DNA from: Candidatus Heimdallarchaeota archaeon
GTDB taxonomy: Archaea > Asgardarchaeota > Heimdallarchaeia > Heimdallarchaeales > Kariarchaeaceae
Reading direction: 5' to 3'
NCBI GenBank assembly: GCA_026702845.1
Contig: JADCLS010000011.1
Span: forward strand, 62,001 to 126,000
Length of the DNA: 64,000 nucleotides
Under the pieces are notes generated by a model that saw only the letters and a program-made list of their open reading frames with translations, was not told the DNA's origin and made no database searches. The first letter of the stretch is position 1. Each line of letters starts with the position of its first letter. The position numbers were made by a program, and so were the translations under genes. Of the stretch, positions 17,514 through 26,584 are shown piece after piece.

Positions 17514-18747
17514 AGGCAGGAGATTGTGCAAATTTGTAAAATTTTGTTAGAATGGCCAACAAAAGAGAAAATCCTATTATAAAAGCACCTGCAGACATAA
17601 TTGCATTGCTCAATCCGAATAATTCTGCAATATATCCGGTTAATGTAGTTGAGATGACATTTAGCATCATTAAATAGGAATTAGTGGCTGAATATGCTCG
17701 AGCCCTAATTTCATTTGGTACTGTTTCTGCAAAAATTGCATTGATACCGAGAGAAAATACTCCATTGAAAAAACCAGATAATAAGGCGATAATAAAGATA
17801 GCTTGCATGGATGGCATGAATGGAAATAGGAAGAAATAGAATCCTATACCCATAAATCCTACAAATAATGCAATTCGCCTTCCTATCACATGCTCGAATG
17901 CACCAAAGGTAAAATTCCCTACGATTGCACCTGCGGCACTAAACGCACCAATTAATCCATACTGCTTTTGTGCCATTGATTCAAGATTGGGATCCTCATT
18001 ATAGAATACTTCATAGATATATGGATATAGAAGGTTCCCAAAGGCAGATCCAACCATAAGAATTGTAAATAGAATTAATACTTTTCTAATCACTTTCTCA
18101 GTTAAAAGATAAACAATTCCTGCTTTAAGATCATTCAATACCAATGACAATGCTATTTTCTCAGTTGAATTTGCATCAGGGATTTTTGTTAGCAATATTA
18201 TTATTAGAGAGAATATATATGTCCCACCAGCAAAATAAAATGTAACCACCCCAAATTCAGCATAGATAAATGCTGAAAAGATTGGTCCCACTATTCTCAT
18301 GGTCTGAAATACTAGCTGTGAAAGAGAAATTGCCTTTACAAAGAGTCTCATACCTGTAATTTCAGGAATAACAGCAGATCGTGGGGCAACGAAAGCAGAA
18401 GAAGCAACACCAATTAAAAATGTAATAACAATGATCCCTGTGATTGATTGTTGAAAAGGAAGTAGTACAATGGCTATGGCTCTAAGACAATCGGAGAAAA
18501 CCATAATTCCTTTTCTGCTAATCCTATCAGCTAATGCACCTGCAACTGGGCCAACAATGATCCATGGAATAAATTGCACCGCTAGAACTGTAGTTGTAAG
18601 TGAAAGGTCTCCAGTAAAGCTATACACGTATAATAGGGTAGCCACCTGTAATATGGCATCTCCAAAATTTGAGAAAAATTGTCCACTTAATAATTTCATA
18701 AATTCTTTATTTTGAAATACCTCTACATAGGAGACATTTTCAGCCAT
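17476..18747 (-). CDS. MFS transporter
   Basis: 423 residues with about twelve membrane helices. The N-terminal NKEFMKLLSGQFFSNFGDAIL and the motif GALADRISRKG between helices 2 and 3 place it among major-facilitator exporters of the MFS_3 (enterobactin-exporter-like) type, driven by ion gradients. Substrate unknown, probably a drug-like or peptide metabolite. The last 15 residues are polar and overlap the small gene on the other strand. Confidence 0.85.
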   Translation of the reverse strand: MAENVSYVEVFQNKEFMKLLSGQFFSNFGDAILQVATLLYVYSFTGDLSLTTTVLAVQFIPWIIVGPVAGALADRISRKGIMVFSDCLRAIAIVLLPFQQSITGIIVITFLIGVASSAFVAPRSAVIPEITGMRLFVKAISLSQLVFQTMRIVGPIFSAFIYAEFGVVTFYFAGGTYIFSLIIILLTKIPDANSTEKIALSLVLNDLKAGIVYLLTEKVIRKVLILFTILMVGSAFGNLLYPYIYEVFYNEDPNLESMAQKQYGLIGAFSAAGAIVGNFTFGAFEHVIGRRIALFVGFMGIGFYFFLFPFMPSMQAIFIIALLSGFFNGVFSLGINAIFAETVPNEIRARAYSATNSYLMMLNVISTTLTGYIAELFGLSNAIMSAGAFIIGFSLLLAILTKFYKFAQSPASNEVQVQTSSVE

Positions 18748-18850
18748 GTACCAAATAAAAATTTCTCAAGATTTAAGGCTTTAGCTTTGCCTTAAGGAAT
18801 TATAGGTATTCCTTTGTATTAGAGTTACCTAAAAACTAAAGTTTTGGTTG

Positions 18851-19303
18851 TTATAGAGATTCAACTAACATAATAAAAGCCCAATCAGCAAAAATCTCTT
18901 TGTTTTCTATCCTATCACCCATGGCATCAATCTGGCCACTACGTACTTTACCTTGTACATCTATAGCAACATAGGCTCGTCCCATTGGTATATCTTCCAT
19001 ATCACTGTCTCCAGCATAACCTGTTATACCAATACCAATGTCTGTGTCTAACTTGGTACGTACGTTTGACGCTAACTCTCTGGCTACAGTATCACTTACA
19101 ACCCCTTTAGAAATATCAATTTCAAGTAGATTCGTCTTGGAATAAATAGAATAGATAACAAGTGATGCAATGAGATACTTTGATGATCCTGGATTATTAG
19201 TTAAACGATGTGCTATTAAACCTCCTGTGGCAGATTCCGCAAGCGCAAGTGTATATCCTCGTGAAATTAGTAAATCATGTGCGGTCTTGGCTAAATTGTC
19301 CAT
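18851..19303 (-). CDS. CinA C-terminal domain (PncC-type NMN amidase-like)
   Basis: 150 residues covering exactly the CinA C-terminal domain. AESATGGLIAHRLTNNPGSSKY, then YSIYSKTNLLEI, GVVSDTVARELA and GIGITGYAGD, are the conserved blocks of nicotinamide-nucleotide amidase, which recycles NMN to nicotinate mononucleotide. Canonical family members have AESCTGG; here the Cys is Ala. The CinA N-terminal domain is a separate gene at 23747. Confidence 0.85.
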   Translation of the reverse strand: MDNLAKTAHDLLISRGYTLALAESATGGLIAHRLTNNPGSSKYLIASLVIYSIYSKTNLLEIDISKGVVSDTVARELASNVRTKLDTDIGIGITGYAGDSDMEDIPMGRAYVAIDVQGKVRSGQIDAMGDRIENKEIFADWAFIMLVESL

Positions 19304-19373
19304 GGTTTCAAATTATTGGCTGATGATAAAAATATGCTGTATGACATGTTTCGATTTTGGTATTATGTTTTAT

Positions 19374-20579
19374 TTATGTGATTACACTTGTCTGTAACAT
19401 TTTTTGAACAACTAATTCCAATTCAACTGCACTGACATCTTGAATTGAAATTAATTGAGTGGTCCCACGTTGTCCTTTTCCAGAGATCGTAGTATTTATT
19501 ACACCTAAATGAGATAATTCCTTCAAATATTCCCAGATTTGAGTATGTTTACGATAAGTTATGCCATAATCCTCACATGCCATCTGATAAGACTCTTCGG
19601 CCTTTCCAGAAGTAATATGAGCAGCATGAGAAAGTTTCAATTCTCGTGCAATTCCGAGAAGTAACAGTTGCACATGTATTGGTAAATCCATAATGGTTTT
19701 CTTGATTATAGAAGGCTCAATATCTGCTTTTGCTAGCCTCACATGTTCTGGATAGACTAATGAACTTAGATCCTTATCTGCATACTTACCTGCAAACCAC
19801 ATTAGTTCAACGGCTCTTCTAGCATCTCCACGTGCAGCTGCAATTTCTGCAGCTAATTCAATACTATCACTCATCACTGCCCCGTCATGAAAACTCTGCT
19901 GAACTCTATCTTCAATTATTTTGTACAATTGATACTTGGAGTAAGGGTCAAGAACCATGAGAGCAGGAGTAAGGCTACTCTGCGAGCTCATATCCAACCT
20001 GTCAACAAATTGATTTGATTGAGAAATTAAGAGAAGAGCAATTTTATGACTAGTTTGAGATCGTTCATCATTTGTTCGTGTTAAGCCGTAAATAAGACCA
20101 TTAATATCATCATCCTTTAAGTAATCAAGTTCATCCATTACAAGTAATAAGGTAGTCTTCCTAATCTCCAATAGTTCTACAATTATCTCAAGTAACTCCT
20201 CAGATGAATATCCCCTGCTAGGAACATGAGAATTTAAAGCTCGAGCAATACTAAGCAAGATCAGATAAACACTCCGATTACGTCGACAATTTACATGTAT
20301 GTAACGCATAGTTGGTAAACCTACTCCATTCTTACTCTCCACCCACGTACCTAGTTTTTTTGCAAGAGATGTTTTACCTGAACCAACTGGGCCTGAGATG
20401 ATCATATGTTTGCTAATTTTTGTATCTGTGAAAATCACTTTGTAATGTCGAGCTAAAGTTTTGAGATTCTCGACTCTGAATAGGAGATTATTGGGTACAT
20501 ATTCTGAGGATAACTTGGTTTCATCTGTGAACACTGATGGTTTAGCCAATTCTTCATCCAAATAATCTAGATCATCCAT
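19374..20579 (-). CDS. cdc6: Orc1/Cdc6 replication initiator
   Basis: 401 residues. Walker A GPVGSGKT (63-70) and Walker B LLLVMDELDYL (145-155) define the AAA+ domain that binds ATP and loads MCM at origins. The sensor-2 region lies around AARGDARRAVELMW (about 244-257). The C-terminal part (about 300-401) is a winged helix that contacts origin DNA. Archaeal cdc6 genes often lie beside the origin they serve; the 300 bases upstream are therefore listed separately. Confidence 0.92.
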   Translation of the reverse strand: MDDLDYLDEELAKPSVFTDETKLSSEYVPNNLLFRVENLKTLARHYKVIFTDTKISKHMIISGPVGSGKTSLAKKLGTWVESKNGVGLPTMRYIHVNCRRNRSVYLILLSIARALNSHVPSRGYSSEELLEIIVELLEIRKTTLLLVMDELDYLKDDDINGLIYGLTRTNDERSQTSHKIALLLISQSNQFVDRLDMSSQSSLTPALMVLDPYSKYQLYKIIEDRVQQSFHDGAVMSDSIELAAEIAAARGDARRAVELMWFAGKYADKDLSSLVYPEHVRLAKADIEPSIIKKTIMDLPIHVQLLLLGIARELKLSHAAHITSGKAEESYQMACEDYGITYRKHTQIWEYLKELSHLGVINTTISGKGQRGTTQLISIQDVSAVELELVVQKMLQTSVIT

Positions 20580-20879
20580 GTACTAACTATATGCAATTTT
20601 GACATATAAACTTAGTACTGAGAGGAGTAAAAGTGATCATATGACATAACAATCCTTGTGATCCTAAAATTCAATAATCTCTATTAAATCGCCTCCAAGT
20701 TAACCTAAATTCGTATCATTATTCAATTATTATCCATCACAGCTTGGTGTGTAGAATTTAGTAATTTGAACGAATGTTATATTAGATTCAATTATTAGTA
20801 ATTTTGTAATTATTTTTACAATTTATACAGCATTACGGTTCAACTACAAGAGAATATTTTATTTGCAAATGATAAATAA
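20580..20879. other. Gene-free A+T-rich stretch upstream of cdc6
   Basis: About 300 bases between the divergent cdc6 and lysine aminotransferase genes, strongly A+T-rich with runs such as attagtaattttgtaattatt (about 20795-20815). By position it is a candidate replication origin or just a double promoter. I looked for origin-recognition boxes (TTCCAGTGGAAAC-like with a G-string) and found none; the nearest irregular element is cacagcttggtgtg near 20738. Confidence 0.3.
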
Positions 20880-22193
20880 TTGGATTACATGGATGTCATT
20901 CAAAAAATTGGACAATATATGCTCGCTGATGGCTATGATATGGTTATCGATCTTGAAAAATCATCTGGAATCAAGATGTATGATAAGAAACATGATAAAA
21001 CCTATCTTGACTTCTTCTCCTTTTTTGCTTCAGCACCAATCGGATTTAACCATCCTAAAATGCTTGAAGACCAAGAATTTCTTAAAAATCTGCAGCTTGC
21101 AGCCCTACATAAGGTAAGTAATAGTGATATCTATACAGAACAGATGGCTCATTTTGTAGATACATTCGGCTCAGTTGCAATGCATGCTCCAATGAAGTAT
21201 TCATTCTTCGTCTCCGGTGGTGCACTTGCTGTTGAAAATGCCCTAAAGACAGCATTCGATTGGAAAGTGCGAAAGAATTTTGCTAGTGGAATGGAGAAAG
21301 AACTAGGATCACGTATTGTTCATTTCAAACAGGCATTTCATGGACGTACAGGGTATACTATGAGTATGACCAATACTGCAGATCCAAGGAAGTACATGTA
21401 TTTTCCTAAGTTTGACTGGCCAAGAGTTGATAATCCTGGAATAACCTATCCCTATAACGAAGAGGAAATATTAGCAAAAGAGAAAACCTCAATAAATCAG
21501 ATTAATGACGCATTTGATAAGTATCCTGGGGACATCGCGGCAATTATTATAGAGCCCATACAATCTGAGGGAGGAGATATCCACTTCCGCAAAGAATATC
21601 TCTGTGAACTTCGTAAGATTGCCAATGAAAGAGAAGCAATGTTAATCTATGATGAAGTACAAACAGGAGTTGGTATTACTGGTAAAATGTGGGCCTATGA
21701 GCATTTTGAAGGAGCAGAACCAGATATAATTGCCTTTGGTAAGAAAACCCAAGTTTGTGGTATTATGTCTAGTAAAAGGGTAGATGAAGTGGAAAATAAT
21801 GTCTTCCATGAGAGTTCAAGAATTAATTCTACTTGGGGTGGAAATATCGTTGATATGGTGAGATCTGCGAAATACCTTGAGATTATCACTGAGGATAAGC
21901 TAATTGATAATGCAACAAAAATTGGAACTGTAATCTTAAAGGGATTGAAAGAACTGGAAGTCAAGTATGATCTAATGACAGCAGTAAGAGGACGAGGATT
22001 ACTAATTGCTTTCGATCTCCCAACAAAAGAATTGAGAAACAAGGTTGTTTCCATGATGCAAGATGAGGGAATTTTAGTTCTTATCTCAGGTGTGAGATCA
22101 GTGAGAATTAGACCTCATCTCATTACCAACGAAGATCACGTAAATCTATTTCTAAATGCAGTTGATACTGTTTTTTCCAAATTAAAAGCTTAA
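20880..22193 (+). CDS. lat: L-lysine 6-aminotransferase
   Basis: 437 residues, class III PLP aminotransferase. LDFFSFFASAPIGFNHP (43-59), FFVSGGALAVENALKTAFDWKVR (109-131) and FGKKTQVCG (286-294, containing the PLP-binding Lys) match lysine epsilon-aminotransferase closely. The aspartate in YDEVQTG (258) contacts the PLP ring nitrogen. It transfers the epsilon-amino group of lysine to 2-oxoglutarate, giving 2-aminoadipate semialdehyde and glutamate. It stands alone, so lysine catabolism or osmolyte synthesis are both possible. Convergent overlap of 4 bases with the next gene. Confidence 0.88.
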   Translation: MDYMDVIQKIGQYMLADGYDMVIDLEKSSGIKMYDKKHDKTYLDFFSFFASAPIGFNHPKMLEDQEFLKNLQLAALHKVSNSDIYTEQMAHFVDTFGSVAMHAPMKYSFFVSGGALAVENALKTAFDWKVRKNFASGMEKELGSRIVHFKQAFHGRTGYTMSMTNTADPRKYMYFPKFDWPRVDNPGITYPYNEEEILAKEKTSINQINDAFDKYPGDIAAIIIEPIQSEGGDIHFRKEYLCELRKIANEREAMLIYDEVQTGVGITGKMWAYEHFEGAEPDIIAFGKKTQVCGIMSSKRVDEVENNVFHESSRINSTWGGNIVDMVRSAKYLEIITEDKLIDNATKIGTVILKGLKELEVKYDLMTAVRGRGLLIAFDLPTKELRNKVVSMMQDEGILVLISGVRSVRIRPHLITNEDHVNLFLNAVDTVFSKLKA

Positions 22194-23554
22194 ATAATCA
22201 TGTGAGAATTTCTACGCTCAATCCAAGAATCAAGATCATCAGGATTTTCAGGATATTCCTTATAAATTTCTCCAATTGTGTCAATTTTGGAAATCGCTTT
22301 TGCTACCCTTAGCATGAGACCCCAACGTGGAAACGCTTGAAATAGTTTTTTTATTTTTTGACCCACTGTGAATTGGGCATTCTCATCTTGATATTGTGTG
22401 ACTAACTCATCCTCATTGATGATTCCCTTATCAAGTAAAAATTTTACATTTTCAATTCCCTCAGCAGTGATCAATCTACCTGTTAGAAATGATTGAGCAT
22501 GGACACTACCCATAAATCTATTGATCTCTTTATTATATTCCCAGAGATCGCGGTATGAATAACAACCTTTCTTTATTGCTTTTGAGGCTGTTAATCCTGC
22601 CAATCTCCCGCTCTCAAGTGCTGGACCATGACCCTCAAAGGTTGTTGGATCAGGTAAACAACCAGCATCTCCAGTGAGTATTACTCCATTGAATACTAGT
22701 GAATCAAAATTGGGCCTCATTGGAATATTGCCTCCTCCTTTCTTGATTACGGTATACTCTGAAGGATGAAAATATTTATCGAGATATTGATGATAAAGAT
22801 CCTTAAGTGATTTTCCATCAGGATAAGGAATTGATTTTACCCAGCAAATACCCAAATTCAACTCTCCTTTTCCCTTAGTAAAAATCCAAGTATATCCAGG
22901 AGGATCTATCCCGAATTCATAAATCCATACAATCTCCTCTCTGAAATCATGATCCTTTCCATCATTTAATTTAACTATTTCTCTATAGGTGGCGATGGTA
23001 TACTTATCAGGGAGAGTGAGATCAATACCTAATGTCATTGATTTTGGGATACCTTTTCGCACCTTGGCTGTGTACCCAGAAGAATCTACCGTTACTTTTG
23101 CTCTAACCTCTCCATCTCCATGTTTTTTACTTTTATACTTCACACCAACTACAAATTCATTCTCAGCGATAACCTCAGTTACGGTACATTCATCTCTGAG
23201 CGTTACACCGGCTTCCAAGGCAAGTTTGAGTAAGCGTTGACCATACTTCCATCTGTCTACTTGATAACCAGGTGATTGTACCGCAGTAACTTTTGATTTC
23301 AAATCTCCTGCAACAATGGTGATTTTTGAGATTTTTTCACTCAATTCTTCTCCATTCGGCTCCTCTAATTGCATATTTTCCTTTAGTAAGTCAATGTTTT
23401 TTGCATCTATTGCATCTCCGCAATTCTTATCACCTATATATTCCATTTTCTTTTTATCAAGTAGAAGGACTGATAGTCCCTCTCTAGCAGCAGTCATGGA
23501 AGCCATCACTCCAGATGGCCCACTTCCAACAACTAGCAGATCAAACATTTCCAT
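22190..23554 (-). CDS. Geranylgeranyl reductase family flavoprotein
   Basis: 454 residues. N-terminal FAD motif GSGPSGVMASMTAAREG (10-26), NCGDAIDAKN near 46, and GDAGCLPDPTTFEGHGPALESGRLAG in the middle, all typical of archaeal geranylgeranyl reductases that saturate the isoprenoid chains of membrane ether lipids. The C-terminal part after about 340 is helical. The family also includes other FAD hydroxylases, so saturation of archaeol precursors is the likeliest but not the only role. Confidence 0.82.
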   Translation of the reverse strand: MEMFDLLVVGSGPSGVMASMTAAREGLSVLLLDKKKMEYIGDKNCGDAIDAKNIDLLKENMQLEEPNGEELSEKISKITIVAGDLKSKVTAVQSPGYQVDRWKYGQRLLKLALEAGVTLRDECTVTEVIAENEFVVGVKYKSKKHGDGEVRAKVTVDSSGYTAKVRKGIPKSMTLGIDLTLPDKYTIATYREIVKLNDGKDHDFREEIVWIYEFGIDPPGYTWIFTKGKGELNLGICWVKSIPYPDGKSLKDLYHQYLDKYFHPSEYTVIKKGGGNIPMRPNFDSLVFNGVILTGDAGCLPDPTTFEGHGPALESGRLAGLTASKAIKKGCYSYRDLWEYNKEINRFMGSVHAQSFLTGRLITAEGIENVKFLLDKGIINEDELVTQYQDENAQFTVGQKIKKLFQAFPRWGLMLRVAKAISKIDTIGEIYKEYPENPDDLDSWIERRNSHMII

Positions 23555-23746
23555 GTACTACACAACCAACATAGAGTACATAAATGTTAATCCCATGTAA
23601 AAATGAATGCGCAATATAACCGTTAAAACTTAAACGATACATTTATTCTATTTTTTAAAATCATACGCATCCAACATAATCAAAAAACATACGATACAAA
23701 CCTCAACAGTAATAAAAGCTAAATTCTAACTTATTACTTTATAAAT

Positions 23747-24565
23747 GTGATCAAGGTAGAAATACTTAGCCTAGGTAATGAATTATTAATTGGAAGAACA
23801 GTTAATACAAATGCAACAAAAATTGCCTTAGAACTCAGTAAGCGAGGGTATTTTGTAACCAGAGAAACAAGTTTACGAGATGATGAAGACCAAATTTTGT
23901 TAGAATTTGATCAAATAACTAAGAGAGGAGCAGATATTTTGGTGATTACAGGAGGATTGGGAGTTACCCAAGATGATATGCAATTAGAATGTATTGCCAA
24001 GTATACCCGACAACCTTTAGAATTAAATAATCAAGCAGAAGAATGGCTAAAAGAACGACTAAAGCAAGATGAATTACCAGATGCTGTCAGGAAAATGATT
24101 TTGCTTCCCAAGGAATCGATTGCCCTGAAGAATAATGCGGGGGCAGCTCCAGGTGTCGAGACCAGGGTTGGCAACCAAATCTGGTATTCACTTCCAGGTG
24201 TGCCCAGGGAGATGATTGATATTTTGGTCAATCAAATTCTACCTAGAATTGATGATTTGTTCGGGATACAGATAATGGATGAATTAGGCTTTACAGCCTA
24301 TGGGATGAAAGAACCACAGGTTGTTTCAACCATCTCGCAAGCTAAACTCAAATATCCAGAAATTCATTTCAAATCTCATCCTAAAAAGGATGAACAAGGA
24401 TCCTGGCTTGAATTGCATGTTACAGTCTTTGGTGATGCTTCAGAAGAAATAGCAGAAGCAACCAAGTATTGGAAATCACTAATCGATGATATCCCAAATG
24501 TAAAAACTACTGATATTCACAAGATATTCGATGAGGCTTTTGTTCCGGAAAAATTTGATAACTAA
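23747..24565 (+). CDS. CinA N-terminal (MoCF-like) domain protein
   Basis: 272 residues. EILSLGNELLIGRTVNTNATKIALELSKRG and ADILVITGGLGVTQDDM are the signature of the CinA/MoaB-like nucleotide-binding domain (ADP-ribose or FAD pyrophosphatase in some members). The KSHPKKDEQGSWLELHVTVFG block is the middle CinA domain. The amidase domain, fused in bacterial CinA, is encoded separately at 18851-19303. The first codon is GTG at 23747, after a TATA-like tttataaat. Confidence 0.85.
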   Translation: MIKVEILSLGNELLIGRTVNTNATKIALELSKRGYFVTRETSLRDDEDQILLEFDQITKRGADILVITGGLGVTQDDMQLECIAKYTRQPLELNNQAEEWLKERLKQDELPDAVRKMILLPKESIALKNNAGAAPGVETRVGNQIWYSLPGVPREMIDILVNQILPRIDDLFGIQIMDELGFTAYGMKEPQVVSTISQAKLKYPEIHFKSHPKKDEQGSWLELHVTVFGDASEEIAEATKYWKSLIDDIPNVKTTDIHKIFDEAFVPEKFDN

Positions 24566-24903
24566 TTATGGTTGATGTATTTCTCTTGTAGTTGCAAGCA
24601 TATATCTTCAGTGAATTTTACTGGATCTGTTTTATTTGATTTTGTTTCATATACTACTAACTCAACCTTATCCTTGAAGCAACTTGGTATAGTATTAGAT
24701 ATTATCCGTGGCTTGTTCAATAAATCATAATGTCGTGTGAAAATATGTTCCAATGATTGTTTTTCTTTACTCTCATAAGATAATAAGAGATTTTCTGAAA
24801 TCATGGAAAAAGCATATGTCTTTCCTTCAAAAATCGCCAGAAAGAGTACATTTTTTGCAGTTTTAGTTCTCGTAAAATGATATTTTTCTTGTATTATTCC
24901 CAT
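24562..24903 (-). CDS. Hypothetical protein
   Basis: 113 residues with an alternating hydrophobic/charged pattern suggesting an alpha+beta fold (NVLFLAIFEGKTYAFSMI at residues 18-35). Some resemblance to longin/profilin-like folds is possible but not demonstrable. It converges on the CinA gene with a 4-base overlap. Not recognised. Confidence 0.45.
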   Translation of the reverse strand: MGIIQEKYHFTRTKTAKNVLFLAIFEGKTYAFSMISENLLLSYESKEKQSLEHIFTRHYDLLNKPRIISNTIPSCFKDKVELVVYETKSNKTDPVKFTEDICLQLQEKYINHN

Positions 24904-24982
24904 TAACGATTTGTATATTCATCTTAATATAAATTTTTAGGGTTACTAAAACGAAATTATTGAGTTTACTATTTTTATTTTT

Positions 24983-25723
24983 TCATTTAAATGCAGCAAT
25001 CATTATTCTTTCCTCATTTTTAGGAGTATCGACTATTTTTTTTAGATTCTCTGGCAAATAGAATTCAATCTTTGAAAACCCTATCTTGCTCAAACTCGCT
25101 TTAATATCATCCAATTCAAAAATGGTGTTGATCATTACCTCATTGAATTTCTTGTAACAACCTTGATCAAGATAAAAACCTGTTACACGAGTATATGCTC
25201 TTCTTTCAGCAGGGATATACTTGCCATACATGATGATAGTAGTATCATCAGTTTCTTCAACATCAACAAAATCCCAGGTCTTCAAAGTTTTGGGAAGATT
25301 AATATCAAATAAAAACCATCCTCCAGGTATTAATGCTTCATATACTCGTTGAAATACTTCATCTAGTTCTTCTATCGATTTCATGTGGTTCATGGAATCA
25401 AAGGTTGAGATAACCATGGAAACGGGTTCTGCCAATGTGAAATGCCGAGCATCATCAATTATGAATTCAACAAGATCAGTTTTAGTTTGAGCAATTTTAA
25501 TCATTGCTTCTGATTGATCAATCCCAATAACAGAAATCCCTTTGTTAGCAAGAATAGAACAAAGACGTCCTGTACCACAACAAAGATCAAGTACTACACC
25601 CTTACCAAGATTCTCCTTGTAAAAATTGATTACACCTGGGGAGATTTCATCTATATACTCTGTCCAGTAGAGATTGTATACTTTTGAGAATATATCACCA
25701 TAGATATTGATATCCTTGACCAC
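24983..25723 (-). CDS. SAM-dependent class I methyltransferase
   Basis: 246 residues. Motif I VLDLCCGTGRL (44-54), motif II acidic residue in VIGIDQSEAMI, and the later VISTFDSMNHM define the Methyltransf_11/25 fold binding S-adenosylmethionine. The substrate is unknown; the mostly small-molecule-type architecture and tyrosine-rich N-terminus (YNLYWTEYIDE) resemble methyltransferases acting on small metabolites. Confidence 0.8.
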   Translation of the reverse strand: MVKDINIYGDIFSKVYNLYWTEYIDEISPGVINFYKENLGKGVVLDLCCGTGRLCSILANKGISVIGIDQSEAMIKIAQTKTDLVEFIIDDARHFTLAEPVSMVISTFDSMNHMKSIEELDEVFQRVYEALIPGGWFLFDINLPKTLKTWDFVDVEETDDTTIIMYGKYIPAERRAYTRVTGFYLDQGCYKKFNEVMINTIFELDDIKASLSKIGFSKIEFYLPENLKKIVDTPKNEERIMIAAFK

Positions 25724-25802
25724 ATTTAACTCAAATTATTTCTCTTTCTATGCTTTATGCTCAATTGTTGTTTATATCTCTTTTTTACAGTCTATACTTG
25801 AT

Positions 25803-26453
25803 CTATTGTATAACAAGGTTTTTCTCTCTCTTGGCCTCAAGAACTAATACTCCACCATTGATTAATCCAAAAATGAATCCATTTACGAGATACCAATCAA
25901 ATCCGGATGTATTAATATCAATTGCCACGATTATTGAAAGAATTACTCCTGTGATAAGATACGAGAAAAACTGTTGTGTTGTTGTAGTCCGAGGATCTAT
26001 TTTTTCTTCAACTAGGTTCAGTATGGCAATTGTGAACGAGATAAATGGCATGATATATTGTTGTAAAAATAGTGATCCAAAAACCACAGTAACTGCAAAC
26101 ATGACCACAGTACCGATAATAGAAATTGTATTATTCTCAAATTTTGGGAAAGGTGAATAATCTTCTTCAAATTCTTCAAATAAAATAGGTAGTTTTGCGA
26201 TCTGATTCTGAGTAAGAAAGGCTACAATAACGGCTGAAGCCCAGGCAAAGAAATTAGGACCAAAATTGACTGTCATTGAGAAATATAGATCACTTACTCC
26301 AGCCATGATTAATAGATAGCCCCAAACATACATTATTAGTGATTTCTGGGAGCGTATTTGTTTTCCTTCATATTTTTTGATATTCTTGAAATAACCGGAT
26401 AACTCTTTTAGATCATCATCACTAAACGAATCCTTGGTTTCACTAGAGCTCAT
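25803..26453 (-). CDS. Hypothetical multi-spanning membrane protein
   Basis: 216 residues: a charged cytoplasmic N-terminus (1-38) and six hydrophobic segments between residues 40 and 205 with an acidic loop (FEEFEEDYSPFPKF). No family recognised. Its start lies 26-30 bases from a TATA-like tttatat (26478-26484), implying a leaderless message. It is divergent from an ABC exporter operon whose function it may share. Confidence 0.55.
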   Translation of the reverse strand: MSSSETKDSFSDDDLKELSGYFKNIKKYEGKQIRSQKSLIMYVWGYLLIMAGVSDLYFSMTVNFGPNFFAWASAVIVAFLTQNQIAKLPILFEEFEEDYSPFPKFENNTISIIGTVVMFAVTVVFGSLFLQQYIMPFISFTIAILNLVEEKIDPRTTTTQQFFSYLITGVILSIIVAIDINTSGFDWYLVNGFIFGLINGGVLVLEAKREKNLVIQ

Positions 26454-26493
26454 ATATTGATTTGATGAGTTATCTATTTTATATGTTTAACCT

Positions 26494-26510
26494 ACTTTGT
26501 TTTACAAAGT
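26494..26510. promoter_or_regulatory. 17-base inverted repeat in a bidirectional promoter
   Basis: ACTTTGT-TTT-ACAAAGT is a perfect 7-3-7 inverted repeat lying between two divergent promoters: tttatat for the leftward membrane protein and tatatatata (26554-26563) for the rightward ABC operon. A direct repeat TACTCCAAGA (26510-26519 and 26527-26536) adjoins it. Both TATA elements sit about 26 bases from their start codons, so both messages look leaderless. Operator for an unidentified repressor or activator (inference). Confidence 0.6.
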
Positions 26511-26584
26511 ACTCCAAGAGACAGAATACTCCAAGAAAAATAGAAGGTAGACTATATATATATTATTGATGGGTATTATAATTC

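Noticed and set aside
20580..20879. Origin-recognition (ORB) boxes beside cdc6
   Set aside because: No TTCCAGTGGAAAC-like element with a G-string found on either strand.
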